Assembly (NCBI RefSeq): GCF_030268885.1
Contig: NZ_BSSA01000039.1
Coordinates: 1-64,000 of the forward strand
From: Kitasatospora phosalacinea
Lineage (GTDB): Bacteria; Actinomycetota; Actinomycetes; Streptomycetales; Streptomycetaceae
Reading direction: 5' to 3'
DNA: 64,000 nucleotides
Numbering within the stretch: position 1 is the first letter of the stretch; every line of letters begins with the position of its first letter. A program made the translations under genes and the position numbers. The notes under the pieces were generated by a model. The model had not been told where the DNA came from. It made no database searches and worked only from the letters and a program-made list of their open reading frames with translations. Below are positions 1 through 9,465 of this stretch, in pieces.

Positions 1-540
1 GCCATGGACGCCCCGCCGCTCCCCCCACCGGTCCCGGCGCCGCTCGCGCCGCCGGCGGGACACGCGGACCCGCCCGCCGCCACGACCGGCCCGGTTCCCG
101 GACGGATTCCGGTGGCCGGTTCCGGCCGACACCGAGGGCCGGAAACCCCGCGGCGCATCGACGCGTCCCGTTTCCCGACGCCTCGACCGGCCGAATTCCT
201 CCCGTCCGGCCGATTCGGCCGGACGGAGAGTTCCCCCGGCCCTGGATTTGCGCTAAGGGGCGCCGCACCTCCGCCGCACCGGAATCACCCCTCGACAGCC
301 GCCGCGACCTGTTGCATGATCCGCTTGTCGAGCGGCGCGGGGGCTGTCTGACGGCATCACTGTCTTCTTTTGTGCGAGGTGGAATCGGCGCGCAGTCGAT
401 TTCCGGCCCAGGTGGTACGGGCCGTCTTTCTCGTCAGGGAATTGACCAATGCCGGCCGCTCTGCCGGCAGCCCGCGCACGAACACTCGTGCCGGACCGAT
501 CCCGTCAATCTTCGAACTTTCCCACGGAGCCGAGAGCCCG
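1..540. other. Left-edge non-coding stretch upstream of NRPS operon
   Basis: I find no convincing gene here. Short open frames exist but are Pro/Arg-rich and match no family I know. The stretch must hold the promoter of the peptide operon starting at 541. A TTGACC hexamer lies at 442-447 without a good -10 partner, followed by a small hairpin (TGCCGGC 450-456, GCCGGCA 463-469). The biosynthetic cluster could continue to the left of the window. Confidence 0.6.
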
Positions 541-1257
541 ATGCTTCCTGCCACGCCTCTGTTGTGCCTGCCCTTCGCCGGAGCAGGCGCCAGCTTCTAC
601 ATGCCCTGGCGCTCACTCGGCGTCGAGGGCGTCGACGTCCGGCCCCTGCAACTGCCGGGCCGCGAGCGCCTGGTCGACCAGGAGCCGTACACCAACGTGC
701 AGGACGCGGCCGACGGTCTGCTCGCCGCCGCCCTCGAAGCGGCCGGAGAGGGCCCGGTGGCCGTCTTCGGCCACAGCCTCGGCGGGATCCTCGCGTACGA
801 ACTGGCTCACCGGATCGCCGACCACGGAACCAATGAACTGGTCCACCTGTTCGTGAGCGGATCGCAGGGGCCCTGGAACGGCCGGTCGGAGCGTGCGACC
901 GGACTGGACGACGACGCGTTCCTGGCCCGCGTCCAGGAGTTCGCCGGCTACACCCACCCGGCCTTCGACATCCCGGAGATGCGGGAACTGCTGCTCCCCG
1001 CGCTCCGGGCCGACGTGGAGATGCACGAGGCCTACGTGCCCACCTCCGACCGCAAGCTCGCCGCGCCCATCACCTCGATCCGCGGCGTCGACGACCACCT
1101 GGTCTCGGCCGACGCGGCCGACCACTGGCGCGACGCGACCACCGAGACGTTCACCGCCGTGGACGTGCCCGGTGACCACATGTACCTCGACGCGGACGCC
1201 GAGTCCCTGCTCGAACTGATCGCCTCGCGGCTCCGGCCCGCGGCTACGGAGAGCTGA
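541..1257 (+). CDS. Type II thioesterase (editing TE of NRPS cluster)
   Basis: This 238-aa alpha/beta hydrolase matches type II thioesterases that clear misprimed or stalled acyl groups from carrier proteins. It opens with the LCLPFAGAG oxyanion-hole region. The nucleophile lies in GHSLG (Ser79) and the catalytic His in the late GDHMY segment (His213). Family length is about 240 aa, so the ATG at 541, just before the conserved LCLPFAG block, fits better than upstream in-frame starts near 370. It is the first gene of the operon, and its stop lies one base before the GTG of the SDR gene. Unlike the TE domain ending NRPS-3, it keeps a serine nucleophile. Confidence 0.9.
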   Translation: MLPATPLLCLPFAGAGASFYMPWRSLGVEGVDVRPLQLPGRERLVDQEPYTNVQDAADGLLAAALEAAGEGPVAVFGHSLGGILAYELAHRIADHGTNELVHLFVSGSQGPWNGRSERATGLDDDAFLARVQEFAGYTHPAFDIPEMRELLLPALRADVEMHEAYVPTSDRKLAAPITSIRGVDDHLVSADAADHWRDATTETFTAVDVPGDHMYLDADAESLLELIASRLRPAATES

Positions 1258-1258
1258 C

Positions 1259-2083
1259 GTGCGACTTTCCCAGAAGACCGCCCTCGTCACCGGAGCGGCC
1301 CGCGGCCTCGGCCGCGCCTGCGCCCTGAGGTTCGCCGAGGAAGGCGCCGACCTCGTGCTGCTCGACGTGGCCGCGGACATCGCCGACGTGCCCTACCCGC
1401 TCGGCACCCCGGACCAGCTGGAGGCGACCGCACGGCTGTGCCGCGAGCGCGGCGCCTCCGTGCTGGCCGCCCGGGCGGACGTGCGGCAGCAGAAGGACGT
1501 CGACGCCGTCGTGGCCGACGCCCTCGACCGGTTCGGCCGGATCGACGTCCTCGTCAACAACGCCGGGATCGCGGCCCCCTCGGGCAAGGCCGTCCACGAG
1601 ATCACCGAGGACGAGTGGGGCGTCATGCTGGACGTCGACCTCTCGGGCGCCTGGCGGACGATCAAGGCCGTGGTCCCGTCCATGGCGAAGCAGCGCTCCG
1701 GCAGCATCGTGAACATCTCCTCCACGGCGGGCCTCGTGGGCTACCGCTACTTCGCCGGCTACGTCGCCGCGAAGCACGGTCTGATCGGGCTGACCAGGGC
1801 GGCGGCGCTCGACTACGCCGCCCTGCAGATCCGCGTCAACGCCCTGTGCCCCGGTCAGGTCCGCGAGGAGCCGACCCTCGAAGGCCGGATGCTCTCGGAG
1901 GTCGCCCGCTCGCTCGGCGTCGCGCCCGAGGACCAGGAGACCGCCTTCCTCGAGTCCCAGCCGATGAACGCGCTGGTCAACCCCGAGGACGTCTCGTCGG
2001 CCGCCCTGTGGCTCGCCAGCGACGACGCCCGCCAGGTGACCGGGAGCGTCGTCACCGTCGACGGCGGATTCAGCACGCGATGA
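1259..2083 (+). CDS. SDR-family oxidoreductase, mycofactocin-type features
   Basis: This 274-aa short-chain dehydrogenase/reductase carries the Rossmann TGAARGLG glycine motif, NNAG, and the catalytic YxxxK (Tyr168, Lys172), and ends with TVDGGF. A stretch near residues 42-55 containing YPLGTPDQLEAT is longer than in classical SDRs. It resembles the insertion of actinobacterial SDRs annotated as mycofactocin-coupled, which have non-exchangeable nicotinamide; that assignment is from memory. In the operon it probably oxidises or reduces a hydroxyl or keto group of a peptide building block. The GTG start is one base after the thioesterase stop. The gene ends by overlapping a possible ATG of NRPS-1 at 2080. 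The substrate is unknown. Confidence 0.85.
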   Translation: MRLSQKTALVTGAARGLGRACALRFAEEGADLVLLDVAADIADVPYPLGTPDQLEATARLCRERGASVLAARADVRQQKDVDAVVADALDRFGRIDVLVNNAGIAAPSGKAVHEITEDEWGVMLDVDLSGAWRTIKAVVPSMAKQRSGSIVNISSTAGLVGYRYFAGYVAAKHGLIGLTRAAALDYAALQIRVNALCPGQVREEPTLEGRMLSEVARSLGVAPEDQETAFLESQPMNALVNPEDVSSAALWLASDDARQVTGSVVTVDGGFSTR

Positions 2084-2136
2084 GCGCACCCGACCACACG
2101 ACCGCGCCCACCGCCCGCACCAGCCAGGAGACCAGC

Positions 2137-5046
2137 ATGTCCACCCGGATCAGCCCGCCCCCGACGGCCGGACCCGGCAGCGCGGCCGCCTTCTTCGCGG
2201 GGACGACCTTCGACGCGAGGCCCGCCCGCGCGTGCCACGGCCTCGTCCGCCGGATGCCCGAAGGACTCACCGCCGACCGGATCGCCGAACGGCTGGCCGC
2301 CGCCCAGGAGAGCGGTGCGCTCCCCGCGGACCTCCGCCTGTGGGTCGAGGACGTGGCCACGGCCGCCGCCGACCCGGCCTCCGAGGCGCTGCGCGTCCGT
2401 GAGGCCTCCCGGGCGACCCGGCACGACGGCCGCCTGCGCGCGGTCCTGCTGTCCTACGCCGACGGCGTGGTCGACCTGGTCCTCGTCGCCCACCGCCGTG
2501 CCGCGGACAGCGCCGGACTCGACCTCGTCGGCCGGATCCTGGCCGGTGCCGCGGACGACACCGAGCGGCTGACCCTCCCCGGCGACCTGCCGCGCCACAC
2601 CGCGGCGGACGCCGCGCCGCCGGCCTGGGGCATGGGCGACCCGCGGCGCACGGGTGTCACGGGCGCGGTGCGGATCGGTCCCGTGGCGATCGCCCCGCAG
2701 TCCGCCGCCCCCGTCCTGCTCGCCGCCACCGCCCTCCTGCTGGCCCGCTACGCGGATCGGGACCGGACCGTCGGCCTGCTCGCCGTCGACCGCGCGGACC
2801 GCGACCGGTTCGCCGCGGTGGACCTGCCGGTCGACGACGGCACCCCCCTCGTCGACCTGGTCCGGCACGCCGAGAACGCCCTCGCCTCCGCCGCGCCCGT
2901 CAGTGCCGACCGGCCCGTTCCCGCCGTGGGCATCGTGGTGCTGTCCGAGCAGGACGAGGGCTACCGGCCCTTCCTGGAGCTGCCGTTCCCGGTGACCTTC
3001 ACCTGGGACCCGCGGCGGGACGGCACCCACGTCGGCCGACTCGACTACGACGAGGCCGCGCTGCACCCCGAGGCGGCCGAGCAACTGGCCCGGCACGTCG
3101 GCCGCCTGACGGCCCTCGTCGGCGCCAAGCCGGACGACGCCTTCGGCGACCGGACCCCGGTGAGCGGGGACGTCGAGCTGATGACCGACGAGGAGCGCGC
3201 GGCCCTCCTGGACCTCGGACGGCCGCAGCCCGCGCCCCTCCGGCCGGCCACCACCGTCCACGCCGCCTTCGCCCGGCGCGCCGCCGAGCGGCCCGGCGCC
3301 ACGGCCCTGTCCGACGCCACGCGCGAGCTGACGTACGCGCAGCTCGACGAGGCGGCGACGCGGATGTCCGCCGCCCTGGCGGAACGCGGCGCCGGCCCGG
3401 GCACCTTCGTGGGCGTGTGCATGGACCGCGACACCGACCTGGTCGTCACCCTGCTCGCGGTCCTCAAGACCGGCGCCGCCTACGTCCCGATGGACCCGCG
3501 CTACCCCGTCGAGCGGTTGCGGTACACCACCGAGGACGCGGGGCTGCGCCTGGTGGTCACGACCCTCGACGAGTTCCCCGCCGCCGACGGCGTCACCGCG
3601 GTGCACCCGGGCGCGCTGACCGGATCCACGGCCGCGACCCCCGCGCCCGCCGACGACCCCGACGCGCCCGCCTACGTCATCTACACCTCCGGCTCCACCG
3701 GCAAGCCCAAGGGCGTGGTCGTGCCGCACCGCAACGTCGGCGCGCTCATGGCGGCCACCACCGAGGACATGCGGCTGGGCCCGGACGACGTCTGGACGCT
3801 CTTCCACTCCAGCTCCTTCGACTTCTCGGTCTGGGAGATCTGGGGCTGCCTCCTCACCGGCGGCCACCTCGTCGTGGTCCCGTACTGGGTCTCGCGCTCG
3901 CCCGAGGAGTTCCACGCCCTGCTGGTCCAGCGCCGCGTCACCGTGCTGAGCCAGACCCCCTCCGCCTTCGCATCGCTGCGCGACGTGCACCTGAACCAGC
4001 AGCAGTCGCTCGCCCTGCGGCTCGTGGTCTTCGGCGGCGAACCGCTGGACGTCCGCTCCCTGGAGCTGTGGTTCCGGCGCGAGCCGCACGACCGGTGCCG
4101 ACTGGTGAACATGTTCGGCATCACCGAGACCACCGTGCACGTCACCACCTCGACGGTCACGCCCGTCGAGGTGGCCGCCGGGTCCCGGTCGGTGGGAACG
4201 GCCCTGCCCGGGTGGACCCTCTCGGTGCGCGACGCCCGGGGCCGCGTCCAACCCCTCGGCGTTCCCGGCGAGATCTACGTGGGCGGCGCGGGGGTGGCCG
4301 ACCGCTACCTGAACCGTCCGGAGCTCACCGCCGAGCGCTTCGTCGACGACCGGCTGACCGGCGAGCGCGCCTACCGCAGCGGCGACCTGGGTCGGCTCCG
4401 CCCCGGCGGACGGCTCGACCACCTGGGCCGGATCGACGACCAGGTCAAGGTGCGGGGCTTCCGCATCGAACTCGGCGAGATCCGCTCCGTCCTGCTCGAC
4501 GACCCCACGGTCTCGGCGGGCGCCGTCGTGCTGAACCAGGGCGACGGCGACGCCGCCGGGGTGCGCCTCGACGCCTACGTGGTCCTGCGGCCCTCCGGCT
4601 CGGTGGCCGAGGTCAGGCGCCGGCTGCGCGAGGTCCTCCCGGAGCACATGGTGCCGGCCACCCTCACCGCGGTGCCCGGGATACCGCTCACCGTGAACGG
4701 CAAGGTGGACAGGGCCAAGCTGCCCGAGCCCGACCAGCTCCCCGCGGCGGAGGCCGCCACCGGGGCCGCTCCCGCGGCCGAGGAGGGGGCCCCCGCGCAG
4801 GAGGGCCTCGCCGACGTGGTCCTGCGGGCCTGGCGGGCCACCCTCGGGCCCGAGGTCGGGCCCGACGACGACTTCTTCGACCTCGGCGGCAACTCGCTGC
4901 TCGCGGTGCGGCTCTCCGCGGCCCTGCGCCGGGAGGGACTGCAGTCCGTACCGCTGCGCGACCTGTACCTGCAGCCGACGGCGGCGCGCCTCGCGGAGCA
5001 CCTCACGGCACGGCAGGCGGCCGAGGCCGGGACGGGGCGCCCGTGA
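2137..5046 (+). CDS. NRPS-1: degenerate C-like domain, A (Thr-like), PCP
   Basis: This synthetase is about 969 aa. Residues 1-345 resemble a shortened condensation-type domain, but the HHxxxDG position reads HRRAADS (from His119), so the catalytic second His is missing. An adenylation domain follows (about 361-870) with YTSGSTGKPKG, the FDFSVW core (specificity Asp562), FGITETT and NGKVDR. Aligned by eye with GrsA, the ten specificity residues read D-F-W-S-V-G-M-V-H-K, one change from a common L-Thr code. The PCP near 881-950 has LGGNSL with Ser920 for phosphopantetheine. I chose ATG 2137 because AGGAG lies six bases upstream; ATG 2080, overlapping the SDR stop, would add 19 low-complexity residues. 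Thr activation is a prediction. Confidence 0.88.
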   Translation: MSTRISPPPTAGPGSAAAFFAGTTFDARPARACHGLVRRMPEGLTADRIAERLAAAQESGALPADLRLWVEDVATAAADPASEALRVREASRATRHDGRLRAVLLSYADGVVDLVLVAHRRAADSAGLDLVGRILAGAADDTERLTLPGDLPRHTAADAAPPAWGMGDPRRTGVTGAVRIGPVAIAPQSAAPVLLAATALLLARYADRDRTVGLLAVDRADRDRFAAVDLPVDDGTPLVDLVRHAENALASAAPVSADRPVPAVGIVVLSEQDEGYRPFLELPFPVTFTWDPRRDGTHVGRLDYDEAALHPEAAEQLARHVGRLTALVGAKPDDAFGDRTPVSGDVELMTDEERAALLDLGRPQPAPLRPATTVHAAFARRAAERPGATALSDATRELTYAQLDEAATRMSAALAERGAGPGTFVGVCMDRDTDLVVTLLAVLKTGAAYVPMDPRYPVERLRYTTEDAGLRLVVTTLDEFPAADGVTAVHPGALTGSTAATPAPADDPDAPAYVIYTSGSTGKPKGVVVPHRNVGALMAATTEDMRLGPDDVWTLFHSSSFDFSVWEIWGCLLTGGHLVVVPYWVSRSPEEFHALLVQRRVTVLSQTPSAFASLRDVHLNQQQSLALRLVVFGGEPLDVRSLELWFRREPHDRCRLVNMFGITETTVHVTTSTVTPVEVAAGSRSVGTALPGWTLSVRDARGRVQPLGVPGEIYVGGAGVADRYLNRPELTAERFVDDRLTGERAYRSGDLGRLRPGGRLDHLGRIDDQVKVRGFRIELGEIRSVLLDDPTVSAGAVVLNQGDGDAAGVRLDAYVVLRPSGSVAEVRRRLREVLPEHMVPATLTAVPGIPLTVNGKVDRAKLPEPDQLPAAEAATGAAPAAEEGAPAQEGLADVVLRAWRATLGPEVGPDDDFFDLGGNSLLAVRLSAALRREGLQSVPLRDLYLQPTAARLAEHLTARQAAEAGTGRP

Positions 5047-6299
5047 CCGGCCACGCGCGGAAGGCGCCCCGGGTCGCGGTCGTCCACGACTTCGGCTCCG
5101 CCACACCGAACGACGTCCTGGCCGCTGCCCACCGGCTCTGCGACGTGCTCTTCGTCGCGGACTTCGACCGGCCCGGCGCCGCTGCCGCCAGGCCGTCCAT
5201 GCTGGCACTCGCCGAGGTGGTCGACGTCACCGGGCGCGATCCGGAGGAGCGGGTCCGGCTGCTCCGGGAGGCCGGGGTCGACGGCATCGTCACCTACAGC
5301 GAGTACCAGCTCGCCGAGACGGCCCGGCTGGCCCGGGGGCTCGGGCTTCCCCACCACGACCCCGACCTCGTCCCCGCGCTGGTCGACAAGCTGGTGCAGC
5401 GCAGGATCCTGGCCGAGGCCGGGGTCCAGGCCACCCGCTGCGCGGTGATCGGCGACGACCCGGCGCAGGCGCTCGACCTCGTCGGCGTGCCCGCCGTGAT
5501 CAAGCCGCGGATCGGTGCGGGCAGCACGCACACCACCCGGGTGGACTCGGCCGAGGAGTTCCTCGACGCCGCGGCCGTCCGCCCCGACGGCATCGAGTTC
5601 GTCGCCGAGCAGATGCTGGAGGGCGACCCCGCGGTGGCCGGCGAGTTCTGGGGGGACTACGTCTCCGTGGAGTCCGTCCACACCGGCTCCACCAGCCGAC
5701 AGGTCTGCGTCACCGGGAAGTTCGCCCTTGCCGAACCCTTCCGCGAAACCGGGATGCTGCTGCCGGCCACGCTCACGGAGGAGGCCGCCGCCGAGGTCCT
5801 GGCCCTGGAGGCCGCCGCGGTGCGGGCCCTGGGGATACGGCACGGCATCACCCACACCGAGATCAAGCTGACGGCCGGCGGCCCCCGCATCATCGAGGTC
5901 AACGGCCGACTGGGCGGCTACGTCCCGGAGATCCTCCGCCGGGCCACCGGGATCAACCTGGTGCGGACCGCGCTGGAGGTCGCACTCGGCAAGGAGCCCC
6001 GCATCCCGGCGGCACGCCACCGGGGCGTCACCTACCAGTTCTTCCTCACGCCGCCGGCCGTGGCGGGCACGCTCACCTCGGTCGACGGGGTGGCCGAACT
6101 CGCCGAACTCCCCGGCGTGCGCAACGTCGAGACGCACGCGGAACCGGGGCGGCTCGTGGACTGGCGCGAGGGCACCCAGAGCCACTTGGGCGTGGTCTTC
6201 GGCTCCGCCCCGGACCACGCCACCCTGCGGAAGGTCGCGGAGTCGATCACCGCCACCTTCCGCCCCGTCATCGCGCCGCCCGTCGGCGCGGGCGCCTGA
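5043..6299 (+). CDS. ATP-grasp ligase 1
   Basis: This 418-aa protein is an ATP-grasp carboxylate-amine ligase of the carbamoyl-phosphate-synthase-like or L-amino-acid-ligase type. Visible elements are a nucleotide-binding lysine strand (VIKPRIGAGS), the EFVAEQMLEGD segment, and the late metal-binding EIKL and IIEVNGRLGG motifs. Such enzymes use ATP to make an acyl-phosphate and join it to an amine, often adding one amino acid to a peptide. The GTG start overlaps the NRPS-1 stop (GTGA), so the two are translationally coupled. A second, only distantly similar ATP-grasp gene lies at 15986. Neither substrate can be read from sequence. Attachment of an extra residue, or ligation of an amide to a peptide end, would fit the context. 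Confidence 0.82.
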   Translation: MTGHARKAPRVAVVHDFGSATPNDVLAAAHRLCDVLFVADFDRPGAAAARPSMLALAEVVDVTGRDPEERVRLLREAGVDGIVTYSEYQLAETARLARGLGLPHHDPDLVPALVDKLVQRRILAEAGVQATRCAVIGDDPAQALDLVGVPAVIKPRIGAGSTHTTRVDSAEEFLDAAAVRPDGIEFVAEQMLEGDPAVAGEFWGDYVSVESVHTGSTSRQVCVTGKFALAEPFRETGMLLPATLTEEAAAEVLALEAAAVRALGIRHGITHTEIKLTAGGPRIIEVNGRLGGYVPEILRRATGINLVRTALEVALGKEPRIPAARHRGVTYQFFLTPPAVAGTLTSVDGVAELAELPGVRNVETHAEPGRLVDWREGTQSHLGVVFGSAPDHATLRKVAESITATFRPVIAPPVGAGA

Positions 6300-6316
6300 G
6301 GCAGGAGCACGAGGAG

Positions 6317-9300
6317 ATGGAACGAACGATGCAACCGACGCAGGGCTACCCGCGCGACGCCACGATCCACGAGCTGTTCCTCCGCCAGGCCCGAGCCACG
6401 CCCGACGCCCCCGCGGTGGTGAGCAGCCACGGCACGCTGACCTACCGCGACCTCGCGGAACGCTCGGCCGGACTCGCCGCCCGGATCCGCGCCCACGGGG
6501 TGCGCACCGGGGAACTCGTGGCCGTCCGCGCCGAACGCAGCCCCGAGTGGGTCGTCGCCAACCTGGCCGTCCTGCGGGCCGGAGCCGCGTATCTGCCGGT
6601 CAGCCCCGCCGAGCCGGAGCGCCGGGTGGAGTACCTGCTCGACGACGGCCGGGTGCGCCTGCTGCTGGGCGACCGCGAGGGCGAACTGCCCGGCGGCCGC
6701 GGGACCGAGATGGCGATCTGGGGCGACGGGACCCCGGCGGCCGGTGAACCGGCCGCGGTCGTCGCGGAGGACCTGGCCTACGTGATGTACACCTCCGGCA
6801 GCACCGGACGGCCCAAGGGCGTCATGGTCTGCCACCGCAACGTGGTCCGCCTGGTCCGCGGGACGGACTTCGTCGCGTTCTCCGACCGGATGCGGGTCCT
6901 GCAGACCGGTGCGGTGTCCTTCGACGCGAGCACCTTCGAACTGTGGGGCCCCCTCCTGAACGGCGGCGCGGTCGTGCTGCCCGAGGAGGACGCCGTCCTG
7001 GACGCGGGGCGGCTCGGGGCGGCCCTGCGGGAGCACGGGATCACCACGCTGTGGCTCACCTCGCCGCTCTTCAACCGGCTCGCCCGGCAGGACCCCACCG
7101 CGTTCGCCCCGCTGACCGACCTCGTCGTCGGCGGCGACGTGGTCGCCGGCGAGCACGTCGCCGCGGTGCTGGCCGCCTGCCCCGGGGTCCGCGTCGTCAA
7201 CGGCTACGGCCCCACCGAGAACACCACCTTCTCCACCACCCACCGCATCCGCCCGGAGGAGACCGGTGGAGCGCTGCCCATCGGGCGGCCCATCGCCCAC
7301 TCCACCGCCTACGTCCTCGACGCGGCGGGCGCCCCCGTCCCCCGGGGCACCGAGGGCGAGCTGTACGTCGGCGGCGACGGCGTGGCGCTCGGCTACCTGG
7401 GCCGGCCCGAACTCACCGAGCGGGTCTTCCTGCCCGACCCCTTCCTGCCCGGCGGCCGCATGTACCGCACCGGGGACCTCGCGCGACAGCGGCCGGACGG
7501 GACCATCGAGTTCCTCGGCCGCGCCGACGGCCAGGTGAAGATCCGGGGCTACCGGATCGAGCCGGGGGAGGTCGAGTCCGCACTGCGCGGCCACCCCTCC
7601 GTCGGGGAGGCCGTGGTCGTACCGCGGGTGCGCGAGGGCGGGGACGCCACGGACCGCTACCTCGCCGCCTACTTCACGGCACTCGAACCGCTCGACGTCC
7701 GCGAGGTGCGCGAGTACCTGGCGGAGCGGCTCCCGCGCCACCTGGTCCCCGGCCACCTCGTCGTGCTCGACGCCCTCCCGCTGACCGTCCACGGCAAGGT
7801 CGACCGGTCGGCGCTGCCCGACCCGGCCGACCTGCACGACCTGCCGGTGGAGCACGTGCCGCCGCGGGATCCCGTCGAGGAGCGGCTGGTGGCGATCTGG
7901 GAGCGCACGCTGCCCGGTGCCACCGTGGGCGTGCTCGACTCGGCGTTCGACCACGGCGTCGACTCCCTGGTGGCAGCCGGTCTCGCGACCGCCATCGGTG
8001 CGGAGTTCCACCTCCCGGTGACCGTCGCGGACATCTTCCGCAACCCGACCGTCGAGGACCTCGCCGTCCTGCTCGGCGAACGGGCGCCCGAGCCCCGGCC
8101 GCCCGCGGCACTGCCCGCCGCACCGCAGGCGGACCACTACCCGCTCGCGCCCCAGCAGTACCCGCTGTTCGTGGCGCAGCGCAGGGACGAGAACTCGGTC
8201 CAGTACAACGTGCCGCTGCTACTGGACCTTCCGGCCGACGTGGACGCGGCGCGGCTCGCGGACGCCTGGCGCGCCCTGGTCGGCCGGCACGAGGTCCTGC
8301 GCACCTCGTTCCTGCTGAAGGACGAACCCGTGCAGGTCGTGCACGCCGACGTCGTGGCGGAGCTGAGCCTCGCCGAGGGGGAGCCGCGGCTCGCGGAGCT
8401 CGTGCGGCCCTTCGACCCGGCCACCGCTCCGCTGGCCCGGGCGGTCCTGCACCGCTCCGGCGACCGGGCCGTGCTCTTCGTGGACCTGCACCACCTGGTG
8501 GTCGACGGGCTCTCCCTCAAGCAGCTCTTCGGCGACCTCGACGCGCTCTACCGGGGCCGGGAGCTGCCGCCGGTGGCGCACCCCTACCGGGACTACGCCC
8601 ACTGGGCGGCCGCGGGGGAGGGCAAGGAGGTCGCGGAGCGGCAGCGGGCCCACTGGACGTCCGTGCTCCGCGACCGCCCCGCCCCGGCCGAACTGCCCAC
8701 CGACCGGCCCCGCCCCGCGCTGCGCGACCACGCCGGTGACCTCCTGCCGTTCGGGCTGGGGACCGACCGCACCGCCGCGCTGCGCGCCTTCGCCGCGCAG
8801 CGCTCCGTCACGCTCTTCGCGCCGCTGGCCGCCGCGTACGCGGTCTTCCTGTCCCTCGCCACGGGACAGGACGACGTCACCGTCGGGGTTCCGGCGTCCG
8901 GGCGCACCGCCCCCGGCCTCGACGCGGCGGTGGGGATGTTCGTCAACACGGTGGCCCTGCGGCTGCGGCCCGCGGGGGACAAGCCGTTCGGCGTCCTCGT
9001 CGAGGAGACGGCCGTCACCGCCCGGGAGGCGTTCGCGCACCAGGACTTCCCGTACGCCGAACTCGTCCGGGAGGCCGGGGAGCCCACGCCCGGCCGCAAC
9101 CCCCTCTTCGACACCCTGCTCGCCCTGCAGGCGAGCGCGCTGCAGACCGTCGACCTCCTCGGGGAGCGCGTCCTGCTCAGGCCCCGCCACACCGGGCAGG
9201 GGATGGCCGACCTGAACATGCAGGTCTTCGAGGAACAGGACGACCTGCACATCGAGTGGGAGTACTCGACGGAGCTGTTCGACCGGGCCACGGTCGCCGC

Positions 9301-9439
9301 CTTCCGCGACACCTTCCTCGGCGTCCTCGACCGGGCGCTCGCGCACCCGGACACGACGGTCGCCGCACTGGGACGGCCCGCCGGGTCCGCCGACACCGCC
9401 GCCACGCCGGAACTCCCCGGCATCGCCTTCGACTTCTGA
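6317..9439 (+). CDS. NRPS-2: A (Val), PCP, C
   Basis: This 1040-aa protein starts directly with an adenylation domain (about 15-500), so it looks like a chain-initiating module. Motifs include YTSGSTGRPKG, FDAST (specificity Asp203), YGPTENT and HGKVDR. By-eye alignment gives D-A-F-W-V-G-G-T-F-K, very close to known L-Val codes. The PCP (about 515-585) carries its Ser550 in a variant GVDSL motif rather than GGxSL. A full condensation domain (about 600-1030) has an intact HHLVVDG (His725-Gly731). A C domain at the C-terminus implies it joins Val to the next protein's residue in trans. The start ATG 6317 has AGGAG nine bases upstream; an alternative ATG lies at 6329. Confidence 0.92.
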   Translation: MERTMQPTQGYPRDATIHELFLRQARATPDAPAVVSSHGTLTYRDLAERSAGLAARIRAHGVRTGELVAVRAERSPEWVVANLAVLRAGAAYLPVSPAEPERRVEYLLDDGRVRLLLGDREGELPGGRGTEMAIWGDGTPAAGEPAAVVAEDLAYVMYTSGSTGRPKGVMVCHRNVVRLVRGTDFVAFSDRMRVLQTGAVSFDASTFELWGPLLNGGAVVLPEEDAVLDAGRLGAALREHGITTLWLTSPLFNRLARQDPTAFAPLTDLVVGGDVVAGEHVAAVLAACPGVRVVNGYGPTENTTFSTTHRIRPEETGGALPIGRPIAHSTAYVLDAAGAPVPRGTEGELYVGGDGVALGYLGRPELTERVFLPDPFLPGGRMYRTGDLARQRPDGTIEFLGRADGQVKIRGYRIEPGEVESALRGHPSVGEAVVVPRVREGGDATDRYLAAYFTALEPLDVREVREYLAERLPRHLVPGHLVVLDALPLTVHGKVDRSALPDPADLHDLPVEHVPPRDPVEERLVAIWERTLPGATVGVLDSAFDHGVDSLVAAGLATAIGAEFHLPVTVADIFRNPTVEDLAVLLGERAPEPRPPAALPAAPQADHYPLAPQQYPLFVAQRRDENSVQYNVPLLLDLPADVDAARLADAWRALVGRHEVLRTSFLLKDEPVQVVHADVVAELSLAEGEPRLAELVRPFDPATAPLARAVLHRSGDRAVLFVDLHHLVVDGLSLKQLFGDLDALYRGRELPPVAHPYRDYAHWAAAGEGKEVAERQRAHWTSVLRDRPAPAELPTDRPRPALRDHAGDLLPFGLGTDRTAALRAFAAQRSVTLFAPLAAAYAVFLSLATGQDDVTVGVPASGRTAPGLDAAVGMFVNTVALRLRPAGDKPFGVLVEETAVTAREAFAHQDFPYAELVREAGEPTPGRNPLFDTLLALQASALQTVDLLGERVLLRPRHTGQGMADLNMQVFEEQDDLHIEWEYSTELFDRATVAAFRDTFLGVLDRALAHPDTTVAALGRPAGSADTAATPELPGIAFDF

Positions 9440-9465
9440 TCCACACGCCGAGGAGCACCTCCTTC

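Noticed and set aside
4..351. Possible 115-aa protein at the left edge
   Set aside because: Pro/Arg-rich, no ribosome site, no family resemblance; best treated as non-coding.
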